DNA from: UBA6059 sp964351595
GTDB taxonomy: Bacteria > Bacteroidota > Bacteroidia > Cytophagales > Cyclobacteriaceae
DNA length: 64,000 nt
NCBI GenBank assembly: GCA_964351595.1
Contig: CAYGOT010000018.1
Coordinates: 6,499 to 70,498, forward strand
Reading direction: 5' to 3'
Shown here: in pieces, positions 25,835-35,182 of the stretch
Numbering within the stretch: the first letter of the stretch is position 1
Layout of the letters: each line of letters opens with the position of its first letter
Position numbers and translations under genes: made by a program
The notes under the pieces: model-generated
Databases searched by the model: none
Told to the model about the DNA's origin: nothing
Seen by the model: only the letters and a program-made list of their open reading frames with translations

Positions 25835-27067
25835 ATGGATTACGAATTGATGACACTGCCCAATGGCATACGGGTAGTACATAAGCAAGTGGCCAACACG
25901 AAAATCGCGCATTGTGGGATCATGCTCGATATTGGCAGTAGGGATGAAGGGCCCGACCAGCAGGGGATCGCTCACTTCTGGGAGCATATGGCCTTTAAGG
26001 GTACGCAAAAGCGAAAATCCTATCATATACTTAGCAGAATAGACTCACTCGGTGGAGAACTCAACGCCTACACTACAAAAGAGAAAATTTGCTTCTATTC
26101 GGCGATTATGGATACTCATCTGGCAAAGTCAGTCGAGCTTCTTGCCGATATTACTTTTCATTCCATATTTCCTCAGAAGCACATCGAGAAAGAGCGAGGA
26201 GTGATAATCGAGGAGATGGCGATGTACCGGGACAATCCTGAGGATGCTATTCAGGATGAGTTTGATGAAGTGCTCTTTGGAGATCATCAGTTGGGTAAAA
26301 ATATCCTTGGGAATGAGATCAGTGTTGGAGGATTTCAGAGATCAGACTTTGAGCGATTTCTCATGGAGAACCTCAATACTGAGAAGGTAATTCTGTCCTC
26401 AGTGGGTAGTTATCCTGCGAAGAAGATATTCCGATTAGCCGAGCGCTACCTTGGAGATGTGCCCTCGGTCAAAGCGGACAAAATCAGGTCTGGCTTTGAT
26501 CAATATGTGCCCAAGGCAATCGAGCGACCCAAGCCCACCTATCAGGCACAGTGCGTACTGGGTACAACCGCTTATGCCATTGCGGATGAGAAGAGACTTC
26601 CTTTTTTCCTGCTTGTCAACCTGCTCGGTGGGCCCGGCATGAACTCACGACTCAACCTGGCCATTAGGGAGAAGTACGGTTTCGTCTATTCGATAGAGGC
26701 GCATTATAGCCCATACATCGATACTGGTGCGTTGGGCATCTTTTTTGGAACTGATGGACGCCATGTTAAGCGGGTGTATCAGCTGGTCCTCCGTGAACTG
26801 GAAAGGCTTAGAAATCAGCCACTTGGCAACTTGCAATTGCACATGGCCAAAGAGCAGCTAAGGGGACAATTGGCTATGTCTGAGGAGAACAACAACAGCA
26901 TTATGCTGATACTCAGCAAAAGCCTGCTGGATCTGGGCGAGGTGCGATCACTGGAGCGGGTCTTTGAGCAGATCGATGCGATCACCCAGCATGACCTGAT
27001 GGATTTGGCCAATGAAATCTTCGAACCCACCCGGCTGAGTACGTTGACCTACCTACCGGAAAATTAG
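25835..27067 (+). CDS. M16-family zinc metallopeptidase
   Basis: From ATG 25835 the protein is 410 residues. The inverted zinc motif HFWEH is at residues 47-51 and the third ligand lies in the ERGVIIEEMAMYRDNPED stretch. The C-terminal M16 half contains GGPGMNSRLNLAIREKYGFVYS. There is no signal peptide, so it acts in the cytoplasm as the active member of the processing-peptidase-like group. The upstream in-frame codons belong to the leader. Confidence 0.9.
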   Translation: MDYELMTLPNGIRVVHKQVANTKIAHCGIMLDIGSRDEGPDQQGIAHFWEHMAFKGTQKRKSYHILSRIDSLGGELNAYTTKEKICFYSAIMDTHLAKSVELLADITFHSIFPQKHIEKERGVIIEEMAMYRDNPEDAIQDEFDEVLFGDHQLGKNILGNEISVGGFQRSDFERFLMENLNTEKVILSSVGSYPAKKIFRLAERYLGDVPSVKADKIRSGFDQYVPKAIERPKPTYQAQCVLGTTAYAIADEKRLPFFLLVNLLGGPGMNSRLNLAIREKYGFVYSIEAHYSPYIDTGALGIFFGTDGRHVKRVYQLVLRELERLRNQPLGNLQLHMAKEQLRGQLAMSEENNNSIMLILSKSLLDLGEVRSLERVFEQIDAITQHDLMDLANEIFEPTRLSTLTYLPEN

Positions 27068-27178
27068 TAGCGGCCTTCCACCTATCCCGATAGGTAAAGC
27101 CAGTGGGTACTTTTCGGTCAATACTGCATACTTTGCGTTTGATCCACCCAAAAGTTAATTTCGATACAAAACTCATCT

Positions 27179-27823
27179 ATGGATTTTTTACCTGACGATC
27201 TCCAGGAGTATATAGAAGCCCACACAGAAGCAGAGTCCGCCCTGCTCCAGAAAATCAATCGTGATACCCATGTCAATGTGCTGATGCCGCGGATGCTTTC
27301 CGGACATCTACAGGGTAGGGTGCTCAGTATGATTTCACATATGGTGAAGCCTAAATGTGCCTTAGAGATAGGCACCTACACTGGTTATGCGACACTCTGC
27401 CTGGCTGAGGGGATGGACGAAAGTGGCGAGATTATCACCATTGATGTCAACGAGGAACTGGAGGAGCGGGTATGTACGAATTTTGAAGAGGCTAGCGTTG
27501 AAGCTAGTATTGATTATCGGGTTGGGAATGCGGTTGAGATCATTCCAACGCTGGACAAGCAATTTGACCTGGTTTTCATCGATGCAGATAAAATGAACTA
27601 CAGCCTTTATTTTGATTTGATCATTGACAAGGTGGTGCCAGGAGGATATATCCTCGCGGATAATGTGCTTTGGAGCGGTAAAGTGATCGAGGAAGATGTG
27701 AAAAGCGGCGATAAGGACACTGCCGGCATATTGGAGTTCAATAAGAAGGTGCATGAAGATACGCGGGTGTCTAATGTGCTCTTTCCGATCAGGGATGGAA
27801 TTATGGTGCTAAGGAAACTATGA
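27179..27823 (+). CDS. Class I SAM-dependent O-methyltransferase (family 3)
   Basis: The 214-residue protein has the SAM-binding LEIGTYTGYATLCLAEG, the acidic strand ITIDVNEE and metal-binding FIDADKMNY and ILADNVLWSG. This is the pattern of cation-dependent catechol-type O-methyltransferases. The acceptor is unknown. Its stop overlaps the next gene's ATG (ATGA), so the two are coupled. Confidence 0.9.
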   Translation: MDFLPDDLQEYIEAHTEAESALLQKINRDTHVNVLMPRMLSGHLQGRVLSMISHMVKPKCALEIGTYTGYATLCLAEGMDESGEIITIDVNEELEERVCTNFEEASVEASIDYRVGNAVEIIPTLDKQFDLVFIDADKMNYSLYFDLIIDKVVPGGYILADNVLWSGKVIEEDVKSGDKDTAGILEFNKKVHEDTRVSNVLFPIRDGIMVLRKL

Positions 27824-29589
27824 GTAAACTCCTCGGTCTGATCTTCTTGCTATTTCTCGTCCAGCCGAATCAGGCCAGGTCTCAAAACACGGCACCCAAA
27901 GTACCCTCCCAAATGGAATTTGGTGGGATGAAGCTGAAGCTGTCAGAAGCTGCAAGAAATGAAATCCAGCGTGATGTTAACGCCCTCCATTCCAGTCGGA
28001 AGTATTTTGATATTAAGCTTGACAGGGTCAATCTCTACTTCCCGATTATTGAGGAGATATTTAAAGAGGAGGAGATTCCTGAAGACTTCAAGTACCTGGT
28101 CATCCAGGAAAGTGCGCTAATCTCCGATGCTGTGTCCTCTGCGAATGCAGTCGGCTATTGGCAGTTTAAAGACTTTACTGGTAAGGAGGTAGGTCTGCGC
28201 ATCGACAAGCAAGTCGACGAGCGCCTCAACATCGTATCAGCTACCCACGGAGCAGCCAAGTACATGAAGCGGAATAATTTCTATTTCCGTAACTGGATAT
28301 ACTCCCTCATGGCCTACAACACCGGTCGTGGAGGTGCACAGCGCTATGTGAACAAGAAGAATTTTGGAGCGACCACCATGATGATTGATAACAATACGCA
28401 CTGGTATGTGAAGAAATTTTTAGCTCATAAAGTAGCCTTCGAAAATGAAATAGGTGGACCGCATTCAGAGGGTCTGCGACTGGAGATATCGACCAAGTCT
28501 GGGGGTAAGTCACTCGAAAAAGTAGCGCGTGAATTTGGTATTGAATACAGTCTGCTAGCGCAATATAATAAGTGGCTGCTACGAGGAGATGTACCAGAAG
28601 ATAAGGAGTATTCGGTGATTTTGCCCAGCTATCGCAGAATCAAATCAAAGGACCTATCAACTCAGCAAACTAAAAAGAATGAAGAGGAGCCTGGGAAAGT
28701 GTATGGCGAACTAGGCGAGGTACTTGACGGCAAAGTAGCCGTGATGAGCATCAAGCTCAATGGCCTCCCGGCAGTAATGTCCACCGAAGATGACGATATG
28801 AAGACTTTGGCGAGCAAGGCTGAGATACCTATCAAGCGACTGGCCAAATACAATGAGGTCAGTGAGGAGCACAAGGTGTTGCCCGGAGAGTTCTACTACA
28901 CCAAAAAGAAATCCAGGAAAGCGAACATTTACTACTATACCGCCAAAGAGGGCGAGACGCTCTGGAGCATCAGTCAGAAATTTGGAGTGCGCATTGGACA
29001 AGTAGCCAAGTACAACCGCATGGAAATCATCGATGATGTGGAAGCGGGGCGGGTGCTTTGGCTAAGGAAGAAACGACCCTCGGATGTTCCCGTGGAGTAT
29101 AGAGATCTTGACCCGGCGGTGGCTGATAAGAAAGGTCTCTATGAGCAGAAAATCGTACAGACCCTGCCTGAGCCAAAGCCAACTGTAGCGCCGGATCCTT
29201 CAGAGCAGGATGAGCCGGAAGTCACTACTACTGCGCCAAAGGCTACAAAGAGAAATACGCACATTGTACAGGGTGGAGAGTCGCTTTATTCCATTGGCCG
29301 ACTTTATGATGTCGGTGTGATGGAGATCGCCGAGTGGAACAATCTTTCTGATTTTGTCATCCACCCGGGACAGCAGCTCATTATCAATGTAGGCGTACCC
29401 GAATCTTATGAAGAGGTCACTGAAGATCCGGTGAAGAAGAAGGTCATCTTTCATGAAGTGGAACCGGGAGATACGCTCTATTCCATTTCAAGAAAATATG
29501 GCGTGACTGTCGAGCATCTTATGGAAATGAACGGCATGGACAACTACAATATCTCAGTAGGGGATAAGCTTAAAGTGGATGAGGACTAG
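27820..29589 (+). CDS. Lytic transglycosylase with three LysM domains (MltD-like)
   Basis: The 589-residue protein has a signal peptide (about 1-22). An SLT domain follows with the catalytic Glu in VIQESAL, then GYWQFKDFTG, ATHGAAKYM and SLMAYNTGRGG. Three LysM modules occur after residue 370, marked by EGETLWSISQKFGV, GGESLYSIGRLYDV and PGDTLYSISRKYGV. It would cleave the peptidoglycan glycan strand in the periplasm. Confidence 0.92.
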   Translation: MSKLLGLIFLLFLVQPNQARSQNTAPKVPSQMEFGGMKLKLSEAARNEIQRDVNALHSSRKYFDIKLDRVNLYFPIIEEIFKEEEIPEDFKYLVIQESALISDAVSSANAVGYWQFKDFTGKEVGLRIDKQVDERLNIVSATHGAAKYMKRNNFYFRNWIYSLMAYNTGRGGAQRYVNKKNFGATTMMIDNNTHWYVKKFLAHKVAFENEIGGPHSEGLRLEISTKSGGKSLEKVAREFGIEYSLLAQYNKWLLRGDVPEDKEYSVILPSYRRIKSKDLSTQQTKKNEEEPGKVYGELGEVLDGKVAVMSIKLNGLPAVMSTEDDDMKTLASKAEIPIKRLAKYNEVSEEHKVLPGEFYYTKKKSRKANIYYYTAKEGETLWSISQKFGVRIGQVAKYNRMEIIDDVEAGRVLWLRKKRPSDVPVEYRDLDPAVADKKGLYEQKIVQTLPEPKPTVAPDPSEQDEPEVTTTAPKATKRNTHIVQGGESLYSIGRLYDVGVMEIAEWNNLSDFVIHPGQQLIINVGVPESYEEVTEDPVKKKVIFHEVEPGDTLYSISRKYGVTVEHLMEMNGMDNYNISVGDKLKVDED

Positions 29590-29601
29590 TAGTTTCCTAG
29601 C

Positions 29602-30245
29602 TCAAGAATCATAGTCTAATCCCAGCTTCTCTTGTAGCAGCTGCAAGTTGCTATTCTGGCTGAGCATGTGCTCAAACTTATCCTTACTGGTGTAAAGCTT
29701 CTTGGAGGCCTCTATTTCCAACAGTTTGGTTGTCACTTTGATGAAATCATTATTCAGCTCCTCTCTCAGGTGCTGGGTCAGTTCGGTCTCAAACCTCCCA
29801 AGGATATCTTTTTCAAGCTGATTGGTAATGATCACTTCCACCGTTTTGTCTTCCTTTAGATTTAGCTCCTTATTGAGGATGATCCGGTCGCTCTCATTGG
29901 CCTCTGTGCTAGACATCCGCTTTTCTTTGAAGCCTTCCCAGGCCACTTTCAGCGCGTCCAGCGTTACTGCTTCATTTTTCTTCTCATCTTCGGGAAGGTC
30001 CTTTCCTTCTTGATCAGAAGGTTTAGCCTGCTCAGGCGAAGGAATGGTGATATTGCTCAGACTTGGGGTTTGTCTTTTGCGATCCGGTCTTGACTTGATG
30101 GCAGTTGATTGCGCTGTTGTTTCAGCTGGGGTGGCATTCCCGGTAGGTACTAATGGAGGGCCGGCGGCAACACCGGCTGGCTTGGATTCCACACCATTTT
30201 CCGTCGAAGATGTCTTTGAAGTTTCGGCGGGGCTGGTGCCGGGTG
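29602..30245 (-). CDS. dnaX: Tau-specific C-terminal part of DnaX (reached by -1 slippage)
   Basis: This reading frame has no good start of its own; an isolated call would start at GTG 30192. It stays open back to the A10 run at 30255-30264. A one-base backward shift there continues DnaX as KKKSSVTPGTSPAE and on for about 216 residues, giving a 589-residue tau over 29602-31370. The linker is Pro/Thr/Ser-rich, then charged helix, as expected for the part of tau that contacts the polymerase alpha subunit and DnaB. An assembly error in the homopolymer would look the same. Confidence 0.75.
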
Positions 30246-31370
30246 TTACGCTACTTTTTTTTTTACGTCATCCCTATTTCCATTCGCAGGAAGGCTGGCG
30301 AGGTTGATCGCAGCTTTTAGATTAACCAGTTTCAGCAGCGTGATCTCAATGTGGAGCCGCTGATTCTTGCTGGCCTTGTACTGGATATCAGCCTGATTGA
30401 TGATGTTGAGTGCGGATAGTACCAATCCCTTGGCTGCCTCCTGGGCTTGCTTGCCATAGCGCTCTTTTACTCCGTCAGGTACTTGCATTAGCTCAATAGT
30501 CTGAGGGTCTTTGCATACCAATAAGTTGCGGAAGTGCTCCGCCAGTCCGATGAGGAAGTTGTGACCATCAAAGCCATGCTTCAGAATCTCATCAAATAGC
30601 AGTAAAATGCCAGATGAATCTTCTGCCAATATCTGATCGGTCGCCTTGAAGAAATAATCATAATCAAGAATATGAAGGTTCTTGATCGTATCCTGATAGG
30701 TAATATTACTTCCGGATGAGAAAGTGACGATCAGGTCAAAGATCGAGAGTGCATCGCGCATTGCGCCATCTGCCTTCTGGGCGATCAGATGCAGCGCTTC
30801 ATCCTCGGTAGTGATCCCTTCCTTTTCAGCAATTGACTTGAGCTGAATGGAAATATCGGCAATCTCGATCCTATTGAAATCATAAATCTGACATCTCGAC
30901 AGGATCGTAGGGATGACCTTGTGTTTCTCGGTAGTGGCCAATATGAAGATGGCATAGCTCGGCGGCTCTTCCAGCGTCTTCAAAAAAGCATTGAAGGCCG
31001 CATTCGAAAGCATGTGCACCTCATCTATGATATAGACCTTGTACTTACCCTGCTGAGGTGGATACCGCACCTGATCGATCAGGTTTCTAATATCCTCAAC
31101 GGAGTTGTTGGACGCAGCATCCAACTCATAGATATTGAGATTGGCAGAGTTCTCCAGAGGATTATCACTCTCAAACCCATTGATCATCTTAGCCAGTATC
31201 CTGGCACAAGTCGTCTTACCCACGCCTCTGGGACCGCAGAACAAGAGCGCCTGAGCGAGTTGGTTATTGTCGATGGCATTTTTGAGCGTAGTAGTGATGT
31301 GAGACTGCCCCACCACCTCGTCAAACCCGAGAGGTCTGTACTTGCGCGCCGATACCACGAACTGATCCAT
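30246..31370 (-). CDS. dnaX: DNA polymerase III clamp-loader subunit gamma (DnaX ATPase)
   Basis: The 374-residue frame has AAA+ motifs: Walker A GPRGVGKTT (46-54), Walker B IIDEVHML, and sensor sequences TTEKHKVIPTILSRC. The four-cysteine zinc module of the E. coli protein (just after Walker A) is missing, replaced by NGFESDNPLENSANLN. The frame ends VKKKVA-stop immediately after an A10 run, which makes a gamma-length product. The longer tau form continues in the -1 frame to 29602. Confidence 0.9.
   Translation of the reverse strand: MDQFVVSARKYRPLGFDEVVGQSHITTTLKNAIDNNQLAQALLFCGPRGVGKTTCARILAKMINGFESDNPLENSANLNIYELDAASNNSVEDIRNLIDQVRYPPQQGKYKVYIIDEVHMLSNAAFNAFLKTLEEPPSYAIFILATTEKHKVIPTILSRCQIYDFNRIEIADISIQLKSIAEKEGITTEDEALHLIAQKADGAMRDALSIFDLIVTFSSGSNITYQDTIKNLHILDYDYFFKATDQILAEDSSGILLLFDEILKHGFDGHNFLIGLAEHFRNLLVCKDPQTIELMQVPDGVKERYGKQAQEAAKGLVLSALNIINQADIQYKASKNQRLHIEITLLKLVNLKAAINLASLPANGNRDDVKKKVA
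30255..30264 (-). promoter_or_regulatory. A10 slippery site in dnaX
   Basis: Ten A residues on the coding strand fall in frame as GTA-AAA-AAA-AAA-GTA-GCG-TAA. Slipping by -1 (or adding one A in the transcript) bypasses the TAA at 30246-30248 and enters the tau extension. dnaX genes of E. coli and Thermus thermophilus use A-rich runs in the same way. Confidence 0.75.
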
Positions 31371-31588
31371 GCATGCAAATTAACTAAAGGTGGAGTAAGT
31401 TGGAAGGAACAGCGCGTATGTTCACCACATTTCTGTTTATCCCGGCCAGAGCCTACCGGAATGTGGCACAACCAGGTTGTTCACGGCCACTTTCTTACAT
31501 TTGGCGGCAGTCGGGTGTGTAAGTTTTTGATGGCATAGAAATCTCAATTAGATTCAAACTTGATTTCCACTTATCTAATGCTACCGCA

Positions 31589-33058
31589 ATGACCAAACGA
31601 CAATCCCGCCGTACATTTCTTAAGCTTAGCGCATTGCTGTCAGGAGCCACACTGACCCAGCCACTTCAGGCATTATCGATCAATGATCCCTGGTCATTGA
31701 GAAGAGGCACTCCTCAAAAAGTATTGATTCTAGGAGCAGGTGTATCGGGAATGTCAGCAGCCATAGAGCTACGAGCTTTAGGACATGACGTGACCGTCCT
31801 GGAAGGGCAGTTGCGTGCAGGCGGTAGGATCAGGACACAGCGAGAAGGCTTTGCCGACGGCTTGTACGCCGACATGGGAGCCGCGCGCATTCCTGAGGAT
31901 CATGAGTGGACGATGAAGTACATCAATAAGTATGGCCTCAAGCTCCACCCTTTCAACCCAGCCGAGGGTAAATACATCCATATGATGGCTGGGAAGCGGA
32001 TTGATTATACGGCCACTACCCCGGCACCCTTATCAGAATACCCCACCAAACTGACTGCTAAAGAACTAGAGATGGGCTGGGGCGGTATCTCCACCACGCC
32101 TTTCGGAAAGATCATGTCACACGTCGGTGACCCGAAAGACCTGGCCTGGCCCCCAACAGAAATCGCTGGATTCGACAAATACTCGTTCAAAGAGTATCTC
32201 CAGGCAGAAGGGTATAGTCCGTCAATTGCGGATGTTTTGATGGTAGGTTGGGAGACCAATAAAGGGATGGGCATGTCGATGCTGGAGTTGATCAGAGAGC
32301 TGAATCTATCTTTTGGCGCTACCCGCAACAAGATTGTAGGAGGTAATGATCTATTACCAACTCGAATGGCGGAGGAGCTTTCCGGTCTAATTCAATATGG
32401 CACCAAGGTGCTTGACGTCCGACAGGACGAATCAGGGGTGGAGGTCACGGTATCCCAAAATGGTGAGCGAACCACCTTATCAGCGGATCGGGTCATTTGC
32501 GGATTCCCATTGACCATCGTCAAGAAGATGGGCTTTTTGAAATCACTTTCTCCAGCCAAGCAAAAGGCAATTAATGAAATGAGCTACTGGGACTTGTCCA
32601 GGACGGCCATGCAGGTGGATGATCGCTATTGGAAAAAGGAAGGCTACAACGGATTTGCTGCCACCGATCTGCCCAGCGAGATTTGGGATCCCAACTATGA
32701 GGTGGATTCTCAGCGCGGCTTGATAGCTGCGTATCTCAAGAACGATGACTCTCAGAAAATTGCTGACTGGTCAGCCGACGAACGACTGAAGTATTCTGCG
32801 AAGCATGTCAATGATGTATACCCGGGATTGAATGATCATCTGGAAGGTGGTGTCACCAAATGCTGGAAAGAAGACCCATGGGCACTTGGTGCACATAGCA
32901 TCGGTACTCGCGGACAGATGACGGGTGTCTTACCAGAACTGATTAAACCCGAAGGTCGCATCCACTTCGCCGGAGAGCACGCCTCCGCCTACCATGGCTG
33001 GATCCAGGGTGCCATCGAGTCAGGCAATCGCTGTGCGAAGGAGGTGAATAGTTTTTGA
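31589..33058 (+). CDS. Tat-exported flavin monoamine oxidase / L-amino-acid oxidase family protein
   Basis: The 489-residue protein has a twin-arginine signal (SRRTFLK, residues 6-12, then a hydrophobic stretch). The FAD-binding ILGAGVSGMSAAIEL is followed by a basic RAGGRI segment and the C-terminal FAD motif IHFAGEHASAYHGWIQGAIESG. It would oxidise a primary amine or amino acid in the periplasm. The substrate is unknown. It is a single gene, divergent from dnaX. Confidence 0.88.
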   Translation: MTKRQSRRTFLKLSALLSGATLTQPLQALSINDPWSLRRGTPQKVLILGAGVSGMSAAIELRALGHDVTVLEGQLRAGGRIRTQREGFADGLYADMGAARIPEDHEWTMKYINKYGLKLHPFNPAEGKYIHMMAGKRIDYTATTPAPLSEYPTKLTAKELEMGWGGISTTPFGKIMSHVGDPKDLAWPPTEIAGFDKYSFKEYLQAEGYSPSIADVLMVGWETNKGMGMSMLELIRELNLSFGATRNKIVGGNDLLPTRMAEELSGLIQYGTKVLDVRQDESGVEVTVSQNGERTTLSADRVICGFPLTIVKKMGFLKSLSPAKQKAINEMSYWDLSRTAMQVDDRYWKKEGYNGFAATDLPSEIWDPNYEVDSQRGLIAAYLKNDDSQKIADWSADERLKYSAKHVNDVYPGLNDHLEGGVTKCWKEDPWALGAHSIGTRGQMTGVLPELIKPEGRIHFAGEHASAYHGWIQGAIESGNRCAKEVNSF

Positions 33059-33079
33059 TCAGAATAGCTTTGCTATGTC

Positions 33080-33183
33080 AGATTCCCAAGTCTCAGTCGT
33101 GCCTCTTTCGCAAGGGAATGACGAGAATTTATATAGACGTCATTCCCTTGCGACTTTGCGGAGCTTAGGAGACTTGGGAATCT
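33080..33183. repeat. 104-bp palindromic intergenic element (REP/MITE-like)
   Basis: The outer 15-base arms AGATTCCCAAGTCTC/GAGACTTGGGAATCT and inner 15-base arms CGCAAGGGAATGACG/CGTCATTCCCTTGCG are both perfect inverted repeats, nested around a short AT loop. It lies between two converging genes. It resembles dispersed palindromic repeats of other bacteria and is far larger than a normal terminator. Confidence 0.7.
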
Positions 33184-33230
33184 CTTTATAAAAGTATGTC
33201 AAGAGTGACTGGCTAGATTATTCGCCTTGA

Positions 33231-33464
33231 TTAGGACATGATAGTTCCGGCTATTTGAAAAAGAAAACCGACTGCCAGTATTCCTAAGGCGATTCGAGAC
33301 ATGATTCTTTTCTTAGAAAAAGACCTCCGACGATCATCTTCTGATGGGGCTGATTCAAGTAATACTCCATATTCCGGCCTTGGATTTTCATGAAAAAACA
33401 ATATCAGTACACCGATGATATCTATTATAAGGCCTGTAACAATTAATTTCTGACTAAGATCCAT
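33231..33464 (-). CDS. Small two-helix membrane protein, unknown
   Basis: The 77-residue protein has hydrophobic segments at about 6-24 and 55-75 with a basic loop RRRSFSKKR between. I do not recognise it. Its start overlaps the end of the mocA-like gene by 11 bases, so it is probably cotranslated with the molybdenum-cofactor genes. A link to them is only positional. Confidence 0.55.
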   Translation of the reverse strand: MDLSQKLIVTGLIIDIIGVLILFFHENPRPEYGVLLESAPSEDDRRRSFSKKRIMSRIALGILAVGFLFQIAGTIMS

Positions 33465-34062
33465 ATCCTTTTAAGTTTTGGTAGTCAAGATTTGTATCCA
33501 CGTCGACCAGCACATGATCATTTTGCATTTCGACCTTCGTGAGATGCGCTGAATTGGACTGAACAATACCTCTACAGCCTTCCATATCTGGGTGGGTAAG
33601 TATGGCTTCCCGATAGAAGGAGGAGAAGATCACAGGATTCCCTTTTTGGCCTTGATGGAATGGGAGCAATATGCTCCTTGGATTTTCGTGGTATTTTGCA
33701 CTAAACCGATCCAACAAGTCGTCATATTCCTCACTTGTAATCCGTGGCATATCACCCAGACAAATCATGAAGCCATCATTATCGACACTTGCCATCTTTA
33801 CTCCATGCTGAATAGTGGTCGTCATGCCTTGGTTATGGTTAGGATTACAAAGTAAAGTGATTCCCGCTAGGGGCATGGCCTTAATCTGATCGTGGGTCAA
33901 AGGACTTGACACTATGATGACCTCACTAGCCTTAGAATCGAGTAGCTCAGTAACTACCTGCTCGAGTATGGTGTTATTCCGGTAGGGGAGAAAGAGCTTC
34001 TGTCGGCCATGCATGCGCGACGAAAGGCCTGCCGCTAACACAATGGCAGTCACCCTAGCCAT
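33454..34062 (-). CDS. MocA/MobA-like nucleotidyltransferase (molybdopterin cytidylyl/guanylyltransferase family)
   Basis: The 202-residue protein has the NTP-binding LAAGLSSRMHGRQKLFLPY, the metal-binding ICLGDMP and the late GCRGIVQ, as in the NTP_transf_3 family. It would attach a nucleotide to molybdopterin. CMP (MocA) is more likely than GMP because a mobA-like gene is next door. It overlaps that gene by 8 bases. Confidence 0.8.
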   Translation of the reverse strand: MARVTAIVLAAGLSSRMHGRQKLFLPYRNNTILEQVVTELLDSKASEVIIVSSPLTHDQIKAMPLAGITLLCNPNHNQGMTTTIQHGVKMASVDNDGFMICLGDMPRITSEEYDDLLDRFSAKYHENPRSILLPFHQGQKGNPVIFSSFYREAILTHPDMEGCRGIVQSNSAHLTKVEMQNDHVLVDVDTNLDYQNLKGYGS

Positions 34063-35182
34063 GGATCAGCTGCTGTACCTGCTCGTATTCCTCGGGTGTG
34101 TTGACGTTGGTCAGTACCTCGGGGCTCGGTGCATCAAGCTCATTGATATCGCTATTGATGAGCACCTTGCGCACGCAGCTATGGCCGATAGACAGAAAGT
34201 AGAGGAGGCGCTGGTACATGCGCGGTTCCCAGATCGTAATCATCGGCTCTGGGTGGCCAGTCGCCGGACTGTGGAAGCAGGTCGCAAACCTGGAAGTATC
34301 GCGCTGTTCTGTCAACAGCTTGAGCACATGCTGATCCACCAAAGGCACATCGCAGGCGAGCGCCAGCCAGGCGGCATTGGGATCATGGCGAAAGGCAGAG
34401 AGCAGCCCACCATAGGGGCCAAGATCCATGAAACTGTCTTCGAGCTTGGCGTAGCGCGTATCGATATCACTCCCAGGCTGTACCGACATATAGACCTCAT
34501 CGCACACCTCCGAAAGCAGGTCAGCAACGTGCTCGCGCTGTGGTTTACCATGATAGTCGATGGCACCTTTATCACGACCCATTCGCATGCTCTGTCCACC
34601 GGCATAGACCAGTCCTTTGATGACCGGCCTGGCGTCAGCCATCAGCTGATCAATTTGTTGGAGGATACCTTTAAGGTCTCCAATTTTCAGCACCGGTATG
34701 TTCGGTTTGTCTTTCAGATGCTCTTGAATAAAGTCAAAAGGAGCTATCATACCTTCGTCCAGCAGGATGAGCTTGACATCCGTAAGTCGATCTAGCTTTC
34801 TACTCAGCGACTCTTCCTTCTTGGCGTTGATGATGACCACCTGCTGATGTGCTGGAAAATGATTGCCATTGACGAGTACTAAGTCTGAGTCGGCGAAGAC
34901 ACCACGAAAATCGTAGGTCAGATCGCTATGTGCAAACTGTACTTCATGCAAGGAGATTTTATCAGTGTAGGCCTGATGAAAGCTGCTTGGTGTTGCGCCA
35001 TCGCCATGGTCAGCATCGACATAACCGATGCGATATTGCGCTCCTCTCGCTTCCGCTATTTTTCTGGTAAGGTCCTGGATCACGCCGCAAGGCGCACCTA
35101 AGAAGGCGAGTTCTGTTTTCGCGAACTTACCACCTGTAGGTCTGACGAGTTTTGTATGCTTGCTATGCTCTTTCAAAATCAC
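34055..35182 (-). CDS. mobA: MobA-type guanylyltransferase with an extra N-terminal domain
   Basis: The protein has 375 residues, about 185 more than MobA alone. The C-terminal half is MobA: VYAGGQSMRMGRDKGAIDYHG, LACDVPLVD and GHPEPMITIW. The N-terminal half (GYVDADHGDG, DSDLVLVNGNHF) looks like a P-loop-less MobB-like or adaptor domain, which I cannot name with confidence. It would make Mo-MGD or bis-MGD. It overlaps moaC by 20 bases. Confidence 0.82.
   Translation of the reverse strand: MILKEHSKHTKLVRPTGGKFAKTELAFLGAPCGVIQDLTRKIAEARGAQYRIGYVDADHGDGATPSSFHQAYTDKISLHEVQFAHSDLTYDFRGVFADSDLVLVNGNHFPAHQQVVIINAKKEESLSRKLDRLTDVKLILLDEGMIAPFDFIQEHLKDKPNIPVLKIGDLKGILQQIDQLMADARPVIKGLVYAGGQSMRMGRDKGAIDYHGKPQREHVADLLSEVCDEVYMSVQPGSDIDTRYAKLEDSFMDLGPYGGLLSAFRHDPNAAWLALACDVPLVDQHVLKLLTEQRDTSRFATCFHSPATGHPEPMITIWEPRMYQRLLYFLSIGHSCVRKVLINSDINELDAPSPEVLTNVNTPEEYEQVQQLIHG

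Noticed and set aside
29602..30192. Separate hypothetical gene downstream of dnaX
   Set aside because: The frame is open back to the A10 run and fits a tau extension reached by slippage.
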